Positions 25,556 through 32,222 of a stretch of DNA of 32,286 nt are shown here, piece by piece; the stretch's first letter is position 1, and the number at the start of each line of letters is the position of its first letter. The stretch is from assembly GCA_001790205.1 (NCBI GenBank), contig MGBU01000034.1, forward strand, positions 1 through 32,286, in the 5' to 3' direction. Below the pieces are notes generated by a model that was not told the DNA's origin, ran no database searches, and worked only from the letters and a program-made list of their open reading frames with translations. The DNA comes from Candidatus Rokubacteria bacterium GWA2_73_35. Lineage in GTDB: Bacteria; Methylomirabilota; Methylomirabilia; Rokubacteriales; CSP1-6. The translations under genes and the position numbers were made by a program.

Positions 25556-26202
25556 GGGAGCCTCGTGAGCGCCGCGACGGTCTCCGCGGGCTCGGTCCGT
25601 CGCGTGTAGTCGGGATGGACGTCCGCCGCGCGGACGACCCCCTGCCGGTCCACGACGTAGCGGGCCGGCATGGGCAGGGTCCAGGAGGCGTCGCCGTTCG
25701 CCGTCTCGAGGTCGGTGCCGAACTTCCGGTAGATGTCGCGGATCTCGTCCGGGAGCGCGAAGACGAGCCCGAAGCGCCGCGCCACCTCGTTGCCGCGGTC
25801 GAGCAGCAGTTCGTAGGCGTGCTCGGGGTGCTGCACGCCCGCCTCGCGCGGGCTCGCCGCCACCTGCGGCGAGATGACGACGAGCGTGGCGCCGGCGGCG
25901 GTGATGTCGGGCAGGGTCTGCTGCAGAGCTGCCAGCTCTGCGACGCAGTACGGTCACCAGCGGCCGCGGTAGAAGCTCACGACGAGCGGGCCGCGCGCCA
26001 GCAGCGCGTCCGAGGCGACCCGGCGCCCGGAGACGCCCGGCAGCGTGAAGGCCGGCATGCGGTCGCCGACCTTCACCGCCCGCGCGGCGAGCCCCGCCGC
26101 GACGAGGTCGGCGGTGGCCTTCGCCATCACCTCGTAGAGCGGGCCGGGGATGCGGGCCTTCGCACCCTCCTTGATCTGGTCCAGCCGCTCCTGGAGACTC
26201 AT
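25552..26202 (-). CDS. Peroxiredoxin-like selenoprotein (in-frame UGA = selenocysteine at 25956-25954)
   Basis: The frame encodes 216 residues if TGA at 25956-25954 is read through. Before it lie the 82 residues of an AhpC/TSA-like N-terminus (GDRMPAFTLPGVSG, then LVVSFYRGRW). After it the same frame continues with PYCVAELAALQQTLPDI, VVISPQ, a FGLVFALPDEIR-type segment and a P-A-R-Y-V-V-D-R-Q-G-V-V ending. The stop therefore falls exactly on the first cysteine of the family motif R-G-x-W-C-P-Y-C, giving U83-P-Y-C86. A hairpin meeting bacterial SECIS rules follows. Expected role: thiol-dependent reduction of hydroperoxides in the cytoplasm, with Sec as peroxidatic residue. Start at 26202 is ATG with GGAGGG a few bases upstream, 12 nt after the PIG-L gene stop. 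The alternative is a pseudogene or sequencing error. The sel machinery is not in this window. Confidence 0.85.
25918..25948 (-). promoter_or_regulatory. Bacterial SECIS-like hairpin in the peroxiredoxin-like mRNA
   Basis: On the minus strand a perfect 8-bp stem (25941-25934 with 25930-25923) closes a three-base loop GGC. A lower 4-bp stem (CTGC at 25948-25945 with GCAG at 25921-25918) is separated from it by an internal loop. The first loop base is a G and is the 21st base after the UGA. This agrees with the known bacterial rules: apical loop 16-37 nt downstream and a G among its first two bases, for SelB recognition. Folding energy was not computed. Confidence 0.7.
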
Positions 26203-26214
26203 GCGCCCTCCTTC

Positions 26215-26955
26215 TCAGGCTCCGTTCAGGACGAACCGCTTGTAGCCCTCCGCGTGGCGGACGCCGGCGCGCTTGCCGGCGCGCTCGGCCCAGCCGGTGA
26301 GGAGCGCTTCCACCCACTCGCCCGGCCCGACCTGGCTCGCGTGGGCGCGGAGCGCGGCGATCTTGGTCGGCAGCGTCTCGCCGATGTCCACCCACGTGTC
26401 GGGCTCGAGGCTCGCGGCGAGCAGGACCGTCCGCACCTTGTGCGGCGGCAGGCCCTCCTCGAGCAGCTCGGGGAAGATCGCGCGCGTCTCCGCCGACGGG
26501 AAGACCGCGTCGAGGGCCGCGCCGGCCGCGGCGCGGTGGTCGGGGTGGTTCAGGTACTCCTGGCCGAACCAGCGCACGGTCGGGTCGCCGCACACGACCA
26601 CGTCGGGCCGGCGCCGGCGGATCACGCGCGTGAGGTCGCGGCGCAGGTCGAGCGTGGCCTCGAGCACGCCGTCCGGGTAGCCGAGGAAGACCAGCTCCCG
26701 CACGCCCAGGATGCGCGCGGCCTCGCGCGTCTCGCGCTCGCGGACGGCGACGAGGCCCGCGGACGAGGGCGTGTGCTCGTTGGTGCCGGCGGCGCCGGTC
26801 GTCACCAGGCAGAAGACCACCTCGCGCCCCGCGCGCGCCCAGCGCGCGACGCTCCCGCCGATCAGGAACTCGTTGTCGTCGGGATGCGCGGAGATGCAGA
26901 GGATCCGCGCGAAGGCCGGCGGGAGCTCGTATGGCTTCGCGCGCGCGCGCGGCAT
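26215..26955 (-). CDS. PIG-L/LmbE-family zinc deacetylase
   Basis: The 246-residue product has the zinc-site motif AHPDD (H24, D27) near the N-terminus and the second histidine in LNHPDHRAA, the hallmarks of PIG-L/LmbE/BshB N-acetylglucosaminyl deacetylases. Members remove acetyl groups from GlcNAc-inositol, GlcNAc-malate (bacillithiol pathway), mycothiol precursors and other amides. Proximity to a thiol peroxidase makes a low-molecular-weight-thiol pathway tempting, but that is inference. The ATG at 26955 overlaps the aminotransferase TGA by one base (TGATG), indicating coupled translation. The stop is 12 nt from the peroxiredoxin-like start. Cytoplasmic. Confidence 0.9.
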   Translation of the reverse strand: MPRARAKPYELPPAFARILCISAHPDDNEFLIGGSVARWARAGREVVFCLVTTGAAGTNEHTPSSAGLVAVRERETREAARILGVRELVFLGYPDGVLEATLDLRRDLTRVIRRRRPDVVVCGDPTVRWFGQEYLNHPDHRAAAGAALDAVFPSAETRAIFPELLEEGLPPHKVRTVLLAASLEPDTWVDIGETLPTKIAALRAHASQVGPGEWVEALLTGWAERAGKRAGVRHAEGYKRFVLNGA

Positions 26956-28319
26956 CAGCGGCCGAGCGCCTCCGCCGTCTCGTCGAGCGCCCGGCGGAAG
27001 CGCCGGAGCAGCTCGTCCGTCTCCGCTTCGGAGATCACGAGCGGCGGGGAGAGCGCGACGGTGTCCTGGAGCGCCCGGAGGATGAGCCCGTTGGCCTCGG
27101 CGCGCCGGACGAAGACCGCGCCCGCGGAGCCCGGCGGATCGAACGTGCCGCGCCCGGGCTTGTCGGGCGTGAGCTCGACGCCCGCCAGCAGGCCCACGCC
27201 GCGCACCTCGCCGACGAGCGGGTGGCCGGCGAGCGCGCGGAGCCCCTCGAGCAGCCGCGGCCCGACGCGCCCGACGTGCCCCAGGAGGTCGCGCTCGGCG
27301 AAGATGTCGAGCACCTCGAGGGCGACGGCGCACGCCGCCGGGTGCCCCGTGTAAGTGTAGCCGTGGGCGAACATGCCGAGCTTCTCGCTCTGGCGGACGC
27401 ACGCCCGGTAGATCTCCTCGGAGACGAGCGTGGCCGAGAGCGGCAGGTACGCCGAGGTGAGCGCCTTGGCCATCGTCATGATGTCGGGCCGGAGCCCGAA
27501 CGTCTCGCTGCCGAACATGCGCCCGGTGCGACCGAACCCGCAAATGACCTCGTCGGCGATGAGCAGCACGTCGTACTTCTCGAGGACCGGCTGGACCTTC
27601 TCGAAGTACGTCCGCGGCGGGACGAGCACGCCGCCCGCGCCCATGACGGGCTCGGCGATGAACGCCGCGACGGTGTCCGGGTCCTCGCGCAGGATCTGCG
27701 CCTCGAGGCTCTCGGCCAGGCGCGTCGCGAAGTCCTCCTCGCTCTCGCCGGGCCGCGCGTAGCGGTACGGGTACGGGCAGTCGGCGTGGCGCACCTGCGG
27801 GATCGGCAGGTCGAAGTCGCGGTGCGCGATCGTGAGCCCCGTGAGGCTCGCGGCGCCGAGCGTGACGCCGTGATAGGCCCGCAGGCGCGAGAGGATCTTC
27901 TTCTTCCGGGGACGGCCGAGCGCGTTGTTGTAGTACCAGCAGAGCTTGATCGCGCTCTCGTTGGCCTCCGAGCCCGAGTTGTTGAAGAACACCTTGGACA
28001 TCGGCGCGGGGACCAGGCCAATCAGCCGCTCGGCCAGCCGGATCGCCGTGTCGTTGGCCTTGCCGCCGAACTGGTGGTAGTAGGGCAGGCGCCGCAGCTG
28101 CCGCGTCGCGGCCTCGACGAGGCGCTCCTCGCCGAAGCCGAGCGCCGTGCACCAGAGCCCCGCGAGCCCTTCGAGGTACTCGCGCCCGGCCTCGTCGTAC
28201 ACGTACACGCCGCGGCCGCGCGTGATCACGAGCGGCCCCTCGGCCTCGTGCCGGCCGAGGTTGGTGAAGGGGTGGAGCTGGTAGGCAACGTCGCGGCCCT
28301 GGATCGTCTTCGGGTCCAT
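26955..28319 (-). CDS. Class III aminotransferase (omega-amino acid/taurine-pyruvate type)
   Basis: The 454-residue product is a complete PLP enzyme of aminotransferase class III. The phosphate-binding N-N-S-G-S-E-A-N-E-S motif is near residue 118. The class signature, beginning LLIADEVICGFGRTGRMFG, runs up to the PLP lysine K285 in TMAKALTSAYLPLSA. The N-terminal block HPFTNLGRHEAEGP matches the beta-alanine/taurine/putrescine-pyruvate group, so amino transfer from an omega-amine to pyruvate is likely; the donor is unknown. It heads the four-gene minus-strand operon. The ATG at 28319 lacks a clear Shine-Dalgarno. The 72-bp gap to the divergent acyl-CoA synthetase must carry both promoters. 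Confidence 0.94.
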   Translation of the reverse strand: MDPKTIQGRDVAYQLHPFTNLGRHEAEGPLVITRGRGVYVYDEAGREYLEGLAGLWCTALGFGEERLVEAATRQLRRLPYYHQFGGKANDTAIRLAERLIGLVPAPMSKVFFNNSGSEANESAIKLCWYYNNALGRPRKKKILSRLRAYHGVTLGAASLTGLTIAHRDFDLPIPQVRHADCPYPYRYARPGESEEDFATRLAESLEAQILREDPDTVAAFIAEPVMGAGGVLVPPRTYFEKVQPVLEKYDVLLIADEVICGFGRTGRMFGSETFGLRPDIMTMAKALTSAYLPLSATLVSEEIYRACVRQSEKLGMFAHGYTYTGHPAACAVALEVLDIFAERDLLGHVGRVGPRLLEGLRALAGHPLVGEVRGVGLLAGVELTPDKPGRGTFDPPGSAGAVFVRRAEANGLILRALQDTVALSPPLVISEAETDELLRRFRRALDETAEALGR

Positions 28320-28391
28320 GCGCGGAAGGATCGCACGGCGCGGCGGGCGGCGCCAGCGCACGCCGCCCGCGCCGGGGTAGACTTGGGCGGC

Positions 28392-29972
28392 ATGACCAGG
28401 CTGACGGAGTACACGAGCTACGCGGACGCGCACCGCCACTACTCGTCGGCGGCGCTGTGGGAGCTGTTCGACGGCAACCGGCGGGCGCTCAACATCGCCC
28501 ACGAGTGCGTCGACCGTTGGGCGGACACCGGGCGCGTCGCGGTGCGCGTGGCGCACGCGGACGGCCGCGACGACGCCTTCACCTTCGCCGAGCTGTCCGC
28601 CTGGTCCTCCCGCTTCGCCCACTGGCTCGCGGCGCGCGGTGTGGTCCCCGGCGACCGGGTGGCAATCATGCTCGAGCCGTCGCTCCCCTTCTACGTCGCC
28701 CTCTTCGGCACCGTCAAGCGCGGCGCCATCGCCGTGCCGCTGTTCACGCTCTTCGGCCCCGACGGCGTGCGCCTGCGCGTCGAGGACTGCACGCCGCGCC
28801 TGCTCCTGACGACCGCCGAGAAGGCGGCAACCGCCCGCGGGATCCCGGGCGTCGACGTCGTCGCCGCCGACGACGCGCTGCTGGCGGCGCTCGCGCGGCA
28901 CCCGGTGCGCTGGAGGGTGGAGAGCGCGGCCGACGACCTCGCCGTCTTCCAGTACACGTCCGGCACGACGCGCGAGCTGCCGGCGGCCGTCCGCCACACC
29001 CACCGCGCGATCGTCGTCGTGATGGTCGCCGCGCTCTACGGCACCGGCATCCGGCCCGGCGACGTCTTCTTCTGCCCTTCCTCGCCCGCGTGGGGGCACG
29101 GCCTCTGGCACGGCACGCTCGCGCCCCTCGCGCTCGGCGTGACGACGGGCACGATGGCCGGGAAGTTCGACCCGGTTCGTCTGCTCCGCGCGCTCCAGGA
29201 CTACGGCATCACGAACCTCGCGGCGGCGGCGACGCACTACCGCATGCTGAAGGCGTCGAGCGAGACGGCGAAGTATCGTTACGCGCTCCGCAAGCTGTCG
29301 TTCACGGGCGAGCCGATCGACGGCGCCACGCGCACGTTCGTCGAGCAGACGCTCCGCGTGCCGGTGTCGAGCATGTACGGCACCACGGAGGTCGGCGTAG
29401 TCCTCGCCGACTATCCGGGCGCCCCCGACTACGTGGTCCGGCCGGGCGCCCTCGGCAAGCCGGTGCCCGGCGTGCGCCTGGAGGTGCAGGGACCCGACGG
29501 CCGGCCGGGCGCCCCGCGCCAGGTCGGCGAGATCAAGGTGTGGCGGCGCGACGCGTGGCTCGCGACGAAGGATCGCGGCTGGGTCGACGAGGAGGGCTAC
29601 TACTACCACGCGGGCCGCGCGGACGACGTGATCATCTCCGCGGGCTGGACGATGAGCGCCGTGGAGATCGAGCATGTCCTGCTCAAGCACCCGGACGTGC
29701 GCGAGGCCGCCGTGATCGGCGTCGCCGACGCGCTGCGCGGCCAGGTCGTGAAGGCGTTCGTCGTGAGCGCGCGCCCCGGCGACGCGGCGTTCGCGCGCGA
29801 GCTGCAGGAGTTCACGCGCACGCGGCTCAGCCGGCACGAGTACCCGCGTCACGTCGCGTTCGTCTCCGAGCTGCCCAGGACGCCCGCGGGCAAGGTCAAC
29901 CGGAAGGCGCTCCGGGAGGCCGAGCTCGCGGCGCCATCGCCGGCCGACCGGGAGAACACGCATGCCCCGTAA
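28392..29972 (+). CDS. AMP-forming acyl-CoA synthetase (acetyl/medium-chain type)
   Basis: The 526-residue product is a member of the adenylate-forming superfamily, activating a carboxylic acid to acyl-AMP and then acyl-CoA. The phosphate-loop motif is YTSGTTRELPA (residues 188-198), in place of the usual T-S-G-T-T-G-x-P-K-G. The A5 motif is SMYGTTEVG, and A8 includes a Y-Y-H-A-G-R-A-D-D-V-I segment. The C-terminal catalytic lysine is probably K501 in TPAGKVNRKAL. The overall pattern recalls acetyl-CoA synthetase/medium-chain ligases. The ATG at 28392 has no strong Shine-Dalgarno. The last 11 bp overlap the MaoC-like gene, so the two are translationally linked, consistent with activation followed by (de)hydration of an acyl-CoA. 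Confidence 0.92.
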   Translation: MTRLTEYTSYADAHRHYSSAALWELFDGNRRALNIAHECVDRWADTGRVAVRVAHADGRDDAFTFAELSAWSSRFAHWLAARGVVPGDRVAIMLEPSLPFYVALFGTVKRGAIAVPLFTLFGPDGVRLRVEDCTPRLLLTTAEKAATARGIPGVDVVAADDALLAALARHPVRWRVESAADDLAVFQYTSGTTRELPAAVRHTHRAIVVVMVAALYGTGIRPGDVFFCPSSPAWGHGLWHGTLAPLALGVTTGTMAGKFDPVRLLRALQDYGITNLAAAATHYRMLKASSETAKYRYALRKLSFTGEPIDGATRTFVEQTLRVPVSSMYGTTEVGVVLADYPGAPDYVVRPGALGKPVPGVRLEVQGPDGRPGAPRQVGEIKVWRRDAWLATKDRGWVDEEGYYYHAGRADDVIISAGWTMSAVEIEHVLLKHPDVREAAVIGVADALRGQVVKAFVVSARPGDAAFARELQEFTRTRLSRHEYPRHVAFVSELPRTPAGKVNRKALREAELAAPSPADRENTHAP

Positions 29973-31113
29973 GGAGAAAGCGGCGCTCTTCCCGAAGATC
30001 ACCGACCAGGGCCTCGAGGACCTGCGCAAGCGCATCGGCGTCAGGATCACCGACACGCTGGAGCCGTGGTGCCGCGAAGCGACGCTCGATGCCATCCGTC
30101 ACTACGCGCACGGCATCGGCGACGACAACCCGCTCTGGTGCGATCCGGACTACGCGGCCCGCACGCGCTACGGCGGTATCGTCGCGCCGCCGAGCTTCCT
30201 GTTCGCCACGAACCGCATCATCTCCGGCTACGTCGGCGGGCTGTCGGGCGTGCACGCGATGTGGGCGGGCGCCGACTGGCGCTGGCACCTCCCCGTGCGG
30301 CGCAACGACGAGATCACGACGGAGGCGTGGCTGAAGGACGCGATCGAGCACGAGACGACGTTCGCCGGGCGGGCGATCCAGCAGATCTACCACGTCGACT
30401 TCCACAACCAGCGCGGCGAGCTCGTCGCCGACGCCGAGAGCTGGTGCTTCCGCACCGACCGCGACCTCGCGCGCGAGGCGGGCACGAAGTACACCGCGCT
30501 CCGGCGCAAGCCGCCGAAGCGCTACACGGAGGAGGAGCTCGCCGAGACCTACCGGCTGTACGCGAACGAGGAGGTGCGGGGGGCCACGCCGCGGTACTGG
30601 GACGACGTGCGCGAGGGCGAGCGCCTGCCGACGATGGCCAAGGGCCCGATGACCGTGACGGGCTTCATCGCGTACGCGCAGGGCTGGGGCGGGCTCTACA
30701 TCCGCGCGAACAAGCTCGCGTGGAAGCTGATTCACCGCCACGCCGGGCTCGGCATCACGAACCGCTTCGGCATCCCCGACTGCCCCGAGCGCGTGCACTG
30801 GGAGCACGAGCTCGCGACGATGGTCGGCGCGCCGGGCGCGTACGACTACGGCCCGGAGCGCTGCTCCTGGCTGACGCACCACCTCACGAACTGGATGGGC
30901 GACGACGGGTTCCTCCGCCGCGCGCAGTCGAAGATCCGCCGCCACAATCCCGAGGGCGACACGCTCCGGATCGACGGCACGGTCGTGCGGAAGTTCGTCG
31001 AAAACGACCGGCACCTCGTGGAGATCGAGCAGGAGGCGCGCCAGCAGGACGGCGAGCTGTCGATCGTCGGCAGCGGCATCGTGGAGCTGCCGGTGCGGAG
31101 GTTGCGAGACTAG
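29962..31113 (+). CDS. MaoC-like/FAS1-type acyl dehydratase (double hotdog)
   Basis: The 383-residue product has an N-terminal hotdog with the hydratase motif: YAHGIGDDNPLWCDPDYA (residues about 48-65), then a T-R-Y-G-G-I-V-A-P-P-S-F element. A second hotdog-like half follows from about residue 200, in which the catalytic D/H signature is degenerate (GFIAYAQGWGGLY). Such double-hotdog proteins add or remove water on enoyl-CoA or beta-hydroxyacyl-CoA. The Shine-Dalgarno GGGAG lies eight bases before the ATG, inside the 3' end of the acyl-CoA synthetase gene. It is the last gene before composition changes; the stop TAG is part of a short inverted repeat. Confidence 0.88.
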   Translation: MPRKEKAALFPKITDQGLEDLRKRIGVRITDTLEPWCREATLDAIRHYAHGIGDDNPLWCDPDYAARTRYGGIVAPPSFLFATNRIISGYVGGLSGVHAMWAGADWRWHLPVRRNDEITTEAWLKDAIEHETTFAGRAIQQIYHVDFHNQRGELVADAESWCFRTDRDLAREAGTKYTALRRKPPKRYTEEELAETYRLYANEEVRGATPRYWDDVREGERLPTMAKGPMTVTGFIAYAQGWGGLYIRANKLAWKLIHRHAGLGITNRFGIPDCPERVHWEHELATMVGAPGAYDYGPERCSWLTHHLTNWMGDDGFLRRAQSKIRRHNPEGDTLRIDGTVVRKFVENDRHLVEIEQEARQQDGELSIVGSGIVELPVRRLRD

Positions 31114-31134
31114 CTAGTGTGGCACAGGCTAGCT
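31112..31134. repeat. Short inverted repeat at the MaoC gene 3' end and start of the accessory region
   Basis: AGCTAG (31112-31117) and CTAGCT (31129-31134) pair, with TGTG/CACA continuing the stem inside. It overlaps the TAG stop at 31111-31113. There is no U-tract, so it is only a possible terminator. It also marks the point where GC3-biased core coding ends. Confidence 0.35.
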
Positions 31135-31545
31135 CGGCATATGGTTTACGGCCGACCCGCATCTTACATCGTGGTCGTCGAGCTACCGGGCGACGGCCTT
31201 TGGCGGGGCCATCATGCCGATCGTCGGCCTGTTCAGCCGGCGCAGCACGTTCAACGAGTGCATGGAGGCGCGCGGGTGGAAGCGGAAGGCGGAGTGAGCC
31301 GCTGGCAGGCCGGAACGGACGTACCGTTGATGCTTCCCGCCGCTGCTTGCAGCACCGGCCGGCAATCGCCAGCGCGGTCGCCGAAGAGCTGAAGGTCCTC
31401 ACGCTCTTCGCTGACGAAGGGAGGCTGACGACTGACGCGCGCATGAGAGTCATGTCGATGCGCGATCTCGCCCCCCTGTGCGGCCTGCGATGGCACGCCC
31501 GGCGGCGACGGCGCCAGCACCTATGTAGAAGTCGCCATGACAAGC
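31114..31545 (+). other. 432-bp stretch without an intact gene; probable decayed first cassette
   Basis: No convincing full ORF is present. Three coding-like pieces lie in different frames. A frame open from 31133 ends at 31297 with ...FNECMEARGWKRKAE, which resembles the tail of small glycine-zipper-type lipoproteins (weak impression). A frame around 31370-31500 reads VAEELKVLTLFADEGRLTTDARM. A third, open from 31447, ends with ASTYVEVAMTSAEQAA and a TGA (31561-31563) inside the first attC site. Cassette genes often stop inside attC, so the last piece fits a cassette ORF that has suffered a frameshift. No upstream attC or attI was found. Confidence 0.4.
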
Positions 31546-31603
31546 GCCGAACAAGCCGCTTGAGCGGACCGGCTACGCCGGCCGCTCAGCGCCGACGTTG
31601 GGC
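31546..31603 (+). other. Integron attC recombination site 1
   Basis: The outer boxes are R'' GCCGAAC (31546-31552) and R' GTTGGGC (31597-31603); R' fits the GTTRRRY consensus and R'' is complementary at six of seven positions. The interior is a near-perfect palindrome: 31561-31567 pairs with 31582-31588 and 31569-31573 pairs with 31577-31581. The loop is TAC and A31568 is left unpaired like the extrahelical bases that orient attC recombination. The AACAAGCCGCT...GCGCCGACGTT layout is typical of environmental 59-base elements. The cut would fall between G31597 and T31598. Confidence 0.85.
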
Positions 31604-31654
31604 GGCCTCGGTCCGTGTAGCGCTGATCTCGCCGTGAGGCGATAATGGTGGCCA

Positions 31655-31888
31655 ATGCCCTTCGAGATCGTCGGCGAGATCACGCAGATCCAGACGATCG
31701 CGGTGGGGTCGAGTATTCGAGGTCTTCAACGCCTTCGCAGGCTGTACGGGAGGGGCCGGTGGCGGAAGTTGAGGGGCGTAGCCCTGGTCCGGCTGCGGAG
31801 CGGAACGATACGAAAGGCGGAGTTGCACTGGTATGAGGCGCATGGGATCGGCCGTAAGGAAATCAAGCGCAAGCGGTATGTCGACTAG
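31655..31888 (+). CDS. Small basic hypothetical protein, cassette gene 1
   Basis: The 77-residue product is strongly basic. It has a core of the form IRGLQRLRRLYGRGRWRKL, then a R-L-R-S-G-T-I-R-K-A-E-L-H-W-Y-E-A-H-G-I-G-R-K-E block and a terminal K-R-Y-V-D. From memory this is a recurrent family of short uncharacterised bacterial proteins. Its Lys/Arg-rich surface would suit nucleic-acid or ribosome contact, or the toxin of a toxin-antitoxin pair (inference). The ATG at 31655 has GGTGG four bases upstream. Its last 11 bases overlap the next gene. Codon use is less GC3-biased than in the core genes (for example AAA, GTA, CGA and GAT codons), consistent with acquisition as a cassette. Confidence 0.75.
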   Translation: MPFEIVGEITQIQTIAVGSSIRGLQRLRRLYGRGRWRKLRGVALVRLRSGTIRKAELHWYEAHGIGRKEIKRKRYVD

Positions 31889-32147
31889 AACCAGCAAACC
31901 ACGGCGTCGTTCGGCTCTCAGGTTCGTCGTGTGCGTCGAGAACTCCGCGTATCCGGCGTCGTTGGAGTTGCACAAAATCTATCGGGCACTTCCCGATGAA
32001 GGCGCGGCACGGGAGGGCGACCTGCGGATCGTCGACGAGAGCGGCGAGGACTACCTGTACCCAGCGGAATGGTTTGCTGCCGTTGACTTGCCGCGCAGGG
32101 TCAGGTCATCTCTGGTTCGTCGGTCGGCTCGGCTTCAATCCGCATAA
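31878..32147 (+). CDS. Small acidic hypothetical protein, cassette gene 2
   Basis: The 89-residue product starts at an ATG (31878) inside the 3' end of gene 1. After a basic leader of about 14 residues it reads RFVVCVENSAYPASLELHKI, a Y-R-A-L-P-D-E segment, and an I-V-D-E-S-G-E-D-Y-L-Y-P-A-E-W-F block. This is a pattern I recall as a widespread family of short uncharacterised proteins (C-V-E/K-N-x-x-Y...LPDE...DESGEDYLYP). The acidic middle complements the very basic partner, so the two could form a complex. The stop TAA lies inside the R'' box of attC2, as is common for cassette genes. Function unknown. Confidence 0.75.
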   Translation: MSTRTSKPRRRSALRFVVCVENSAYPASLELHKIYRALPDEGAAREGDLRIVDESGEDYLYPAEWFAAVDLPRRVRSSLVRRSARLQSA

Positions 32148-32198
32148 CTTCGGCATGCAGCCGGCGGCCTTCGGCCGCGGCTGATACCGGCGTTGGGC
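32142..32198 (+). other. Integron attC recombination site 2
   Basis: R'' is GCATAAC (32142-32148) and R' is GTTGGGC (32192-32198), pairing at five of seven positions plus one G-T wobble. The interior pairs 32158-32162 with 32079+100 positions 32179-32183, and 32164-32169 with 32173-32178; the loop is TTC and G32163 is unpaired. Both attC sites share the R' box and the following GG, and have the same architecture although their stems differ in sequence, as expected of different cassettes in one array. Confidence 0.83.
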
Positions 32199-32222
32199 GG
32201 ATAGAGGAGGGATCGACTCCAT

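Larger units (their letters stand above)
31598..32192 (+). mobile_element. Integron gene cassette (595 bp) with two small overlapping genes
   Basis: The segment between the recombination points of attC1 and attC2 has the size and organisation of a single excisable cassette. A short 5' leader is followed by two plus-strand ORFs, and the second ends inside its own attC. No integrase or attI lies in the window, so whether the array belongs to an integron or to a cluster of attC sites lacking an integrase is undecided. Confidence 0.78.

Noticed and set aside
25954-25956. TGA read as a true nonsense mutation making a split pseudogene
   Set aside because: It falls exactly on the active-site cysteine, the frame is intact on both sides, operon overlaps are kept, and a SECIS-like hairpin follows. 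Still possible, but less likely than recoding.
31112-31134. Inverted repeat after the MaoC gene as an attC or attI site
   Set aside because: It lacks R boxes and the GTTRRRY core; kept only as a short inverted repeat.
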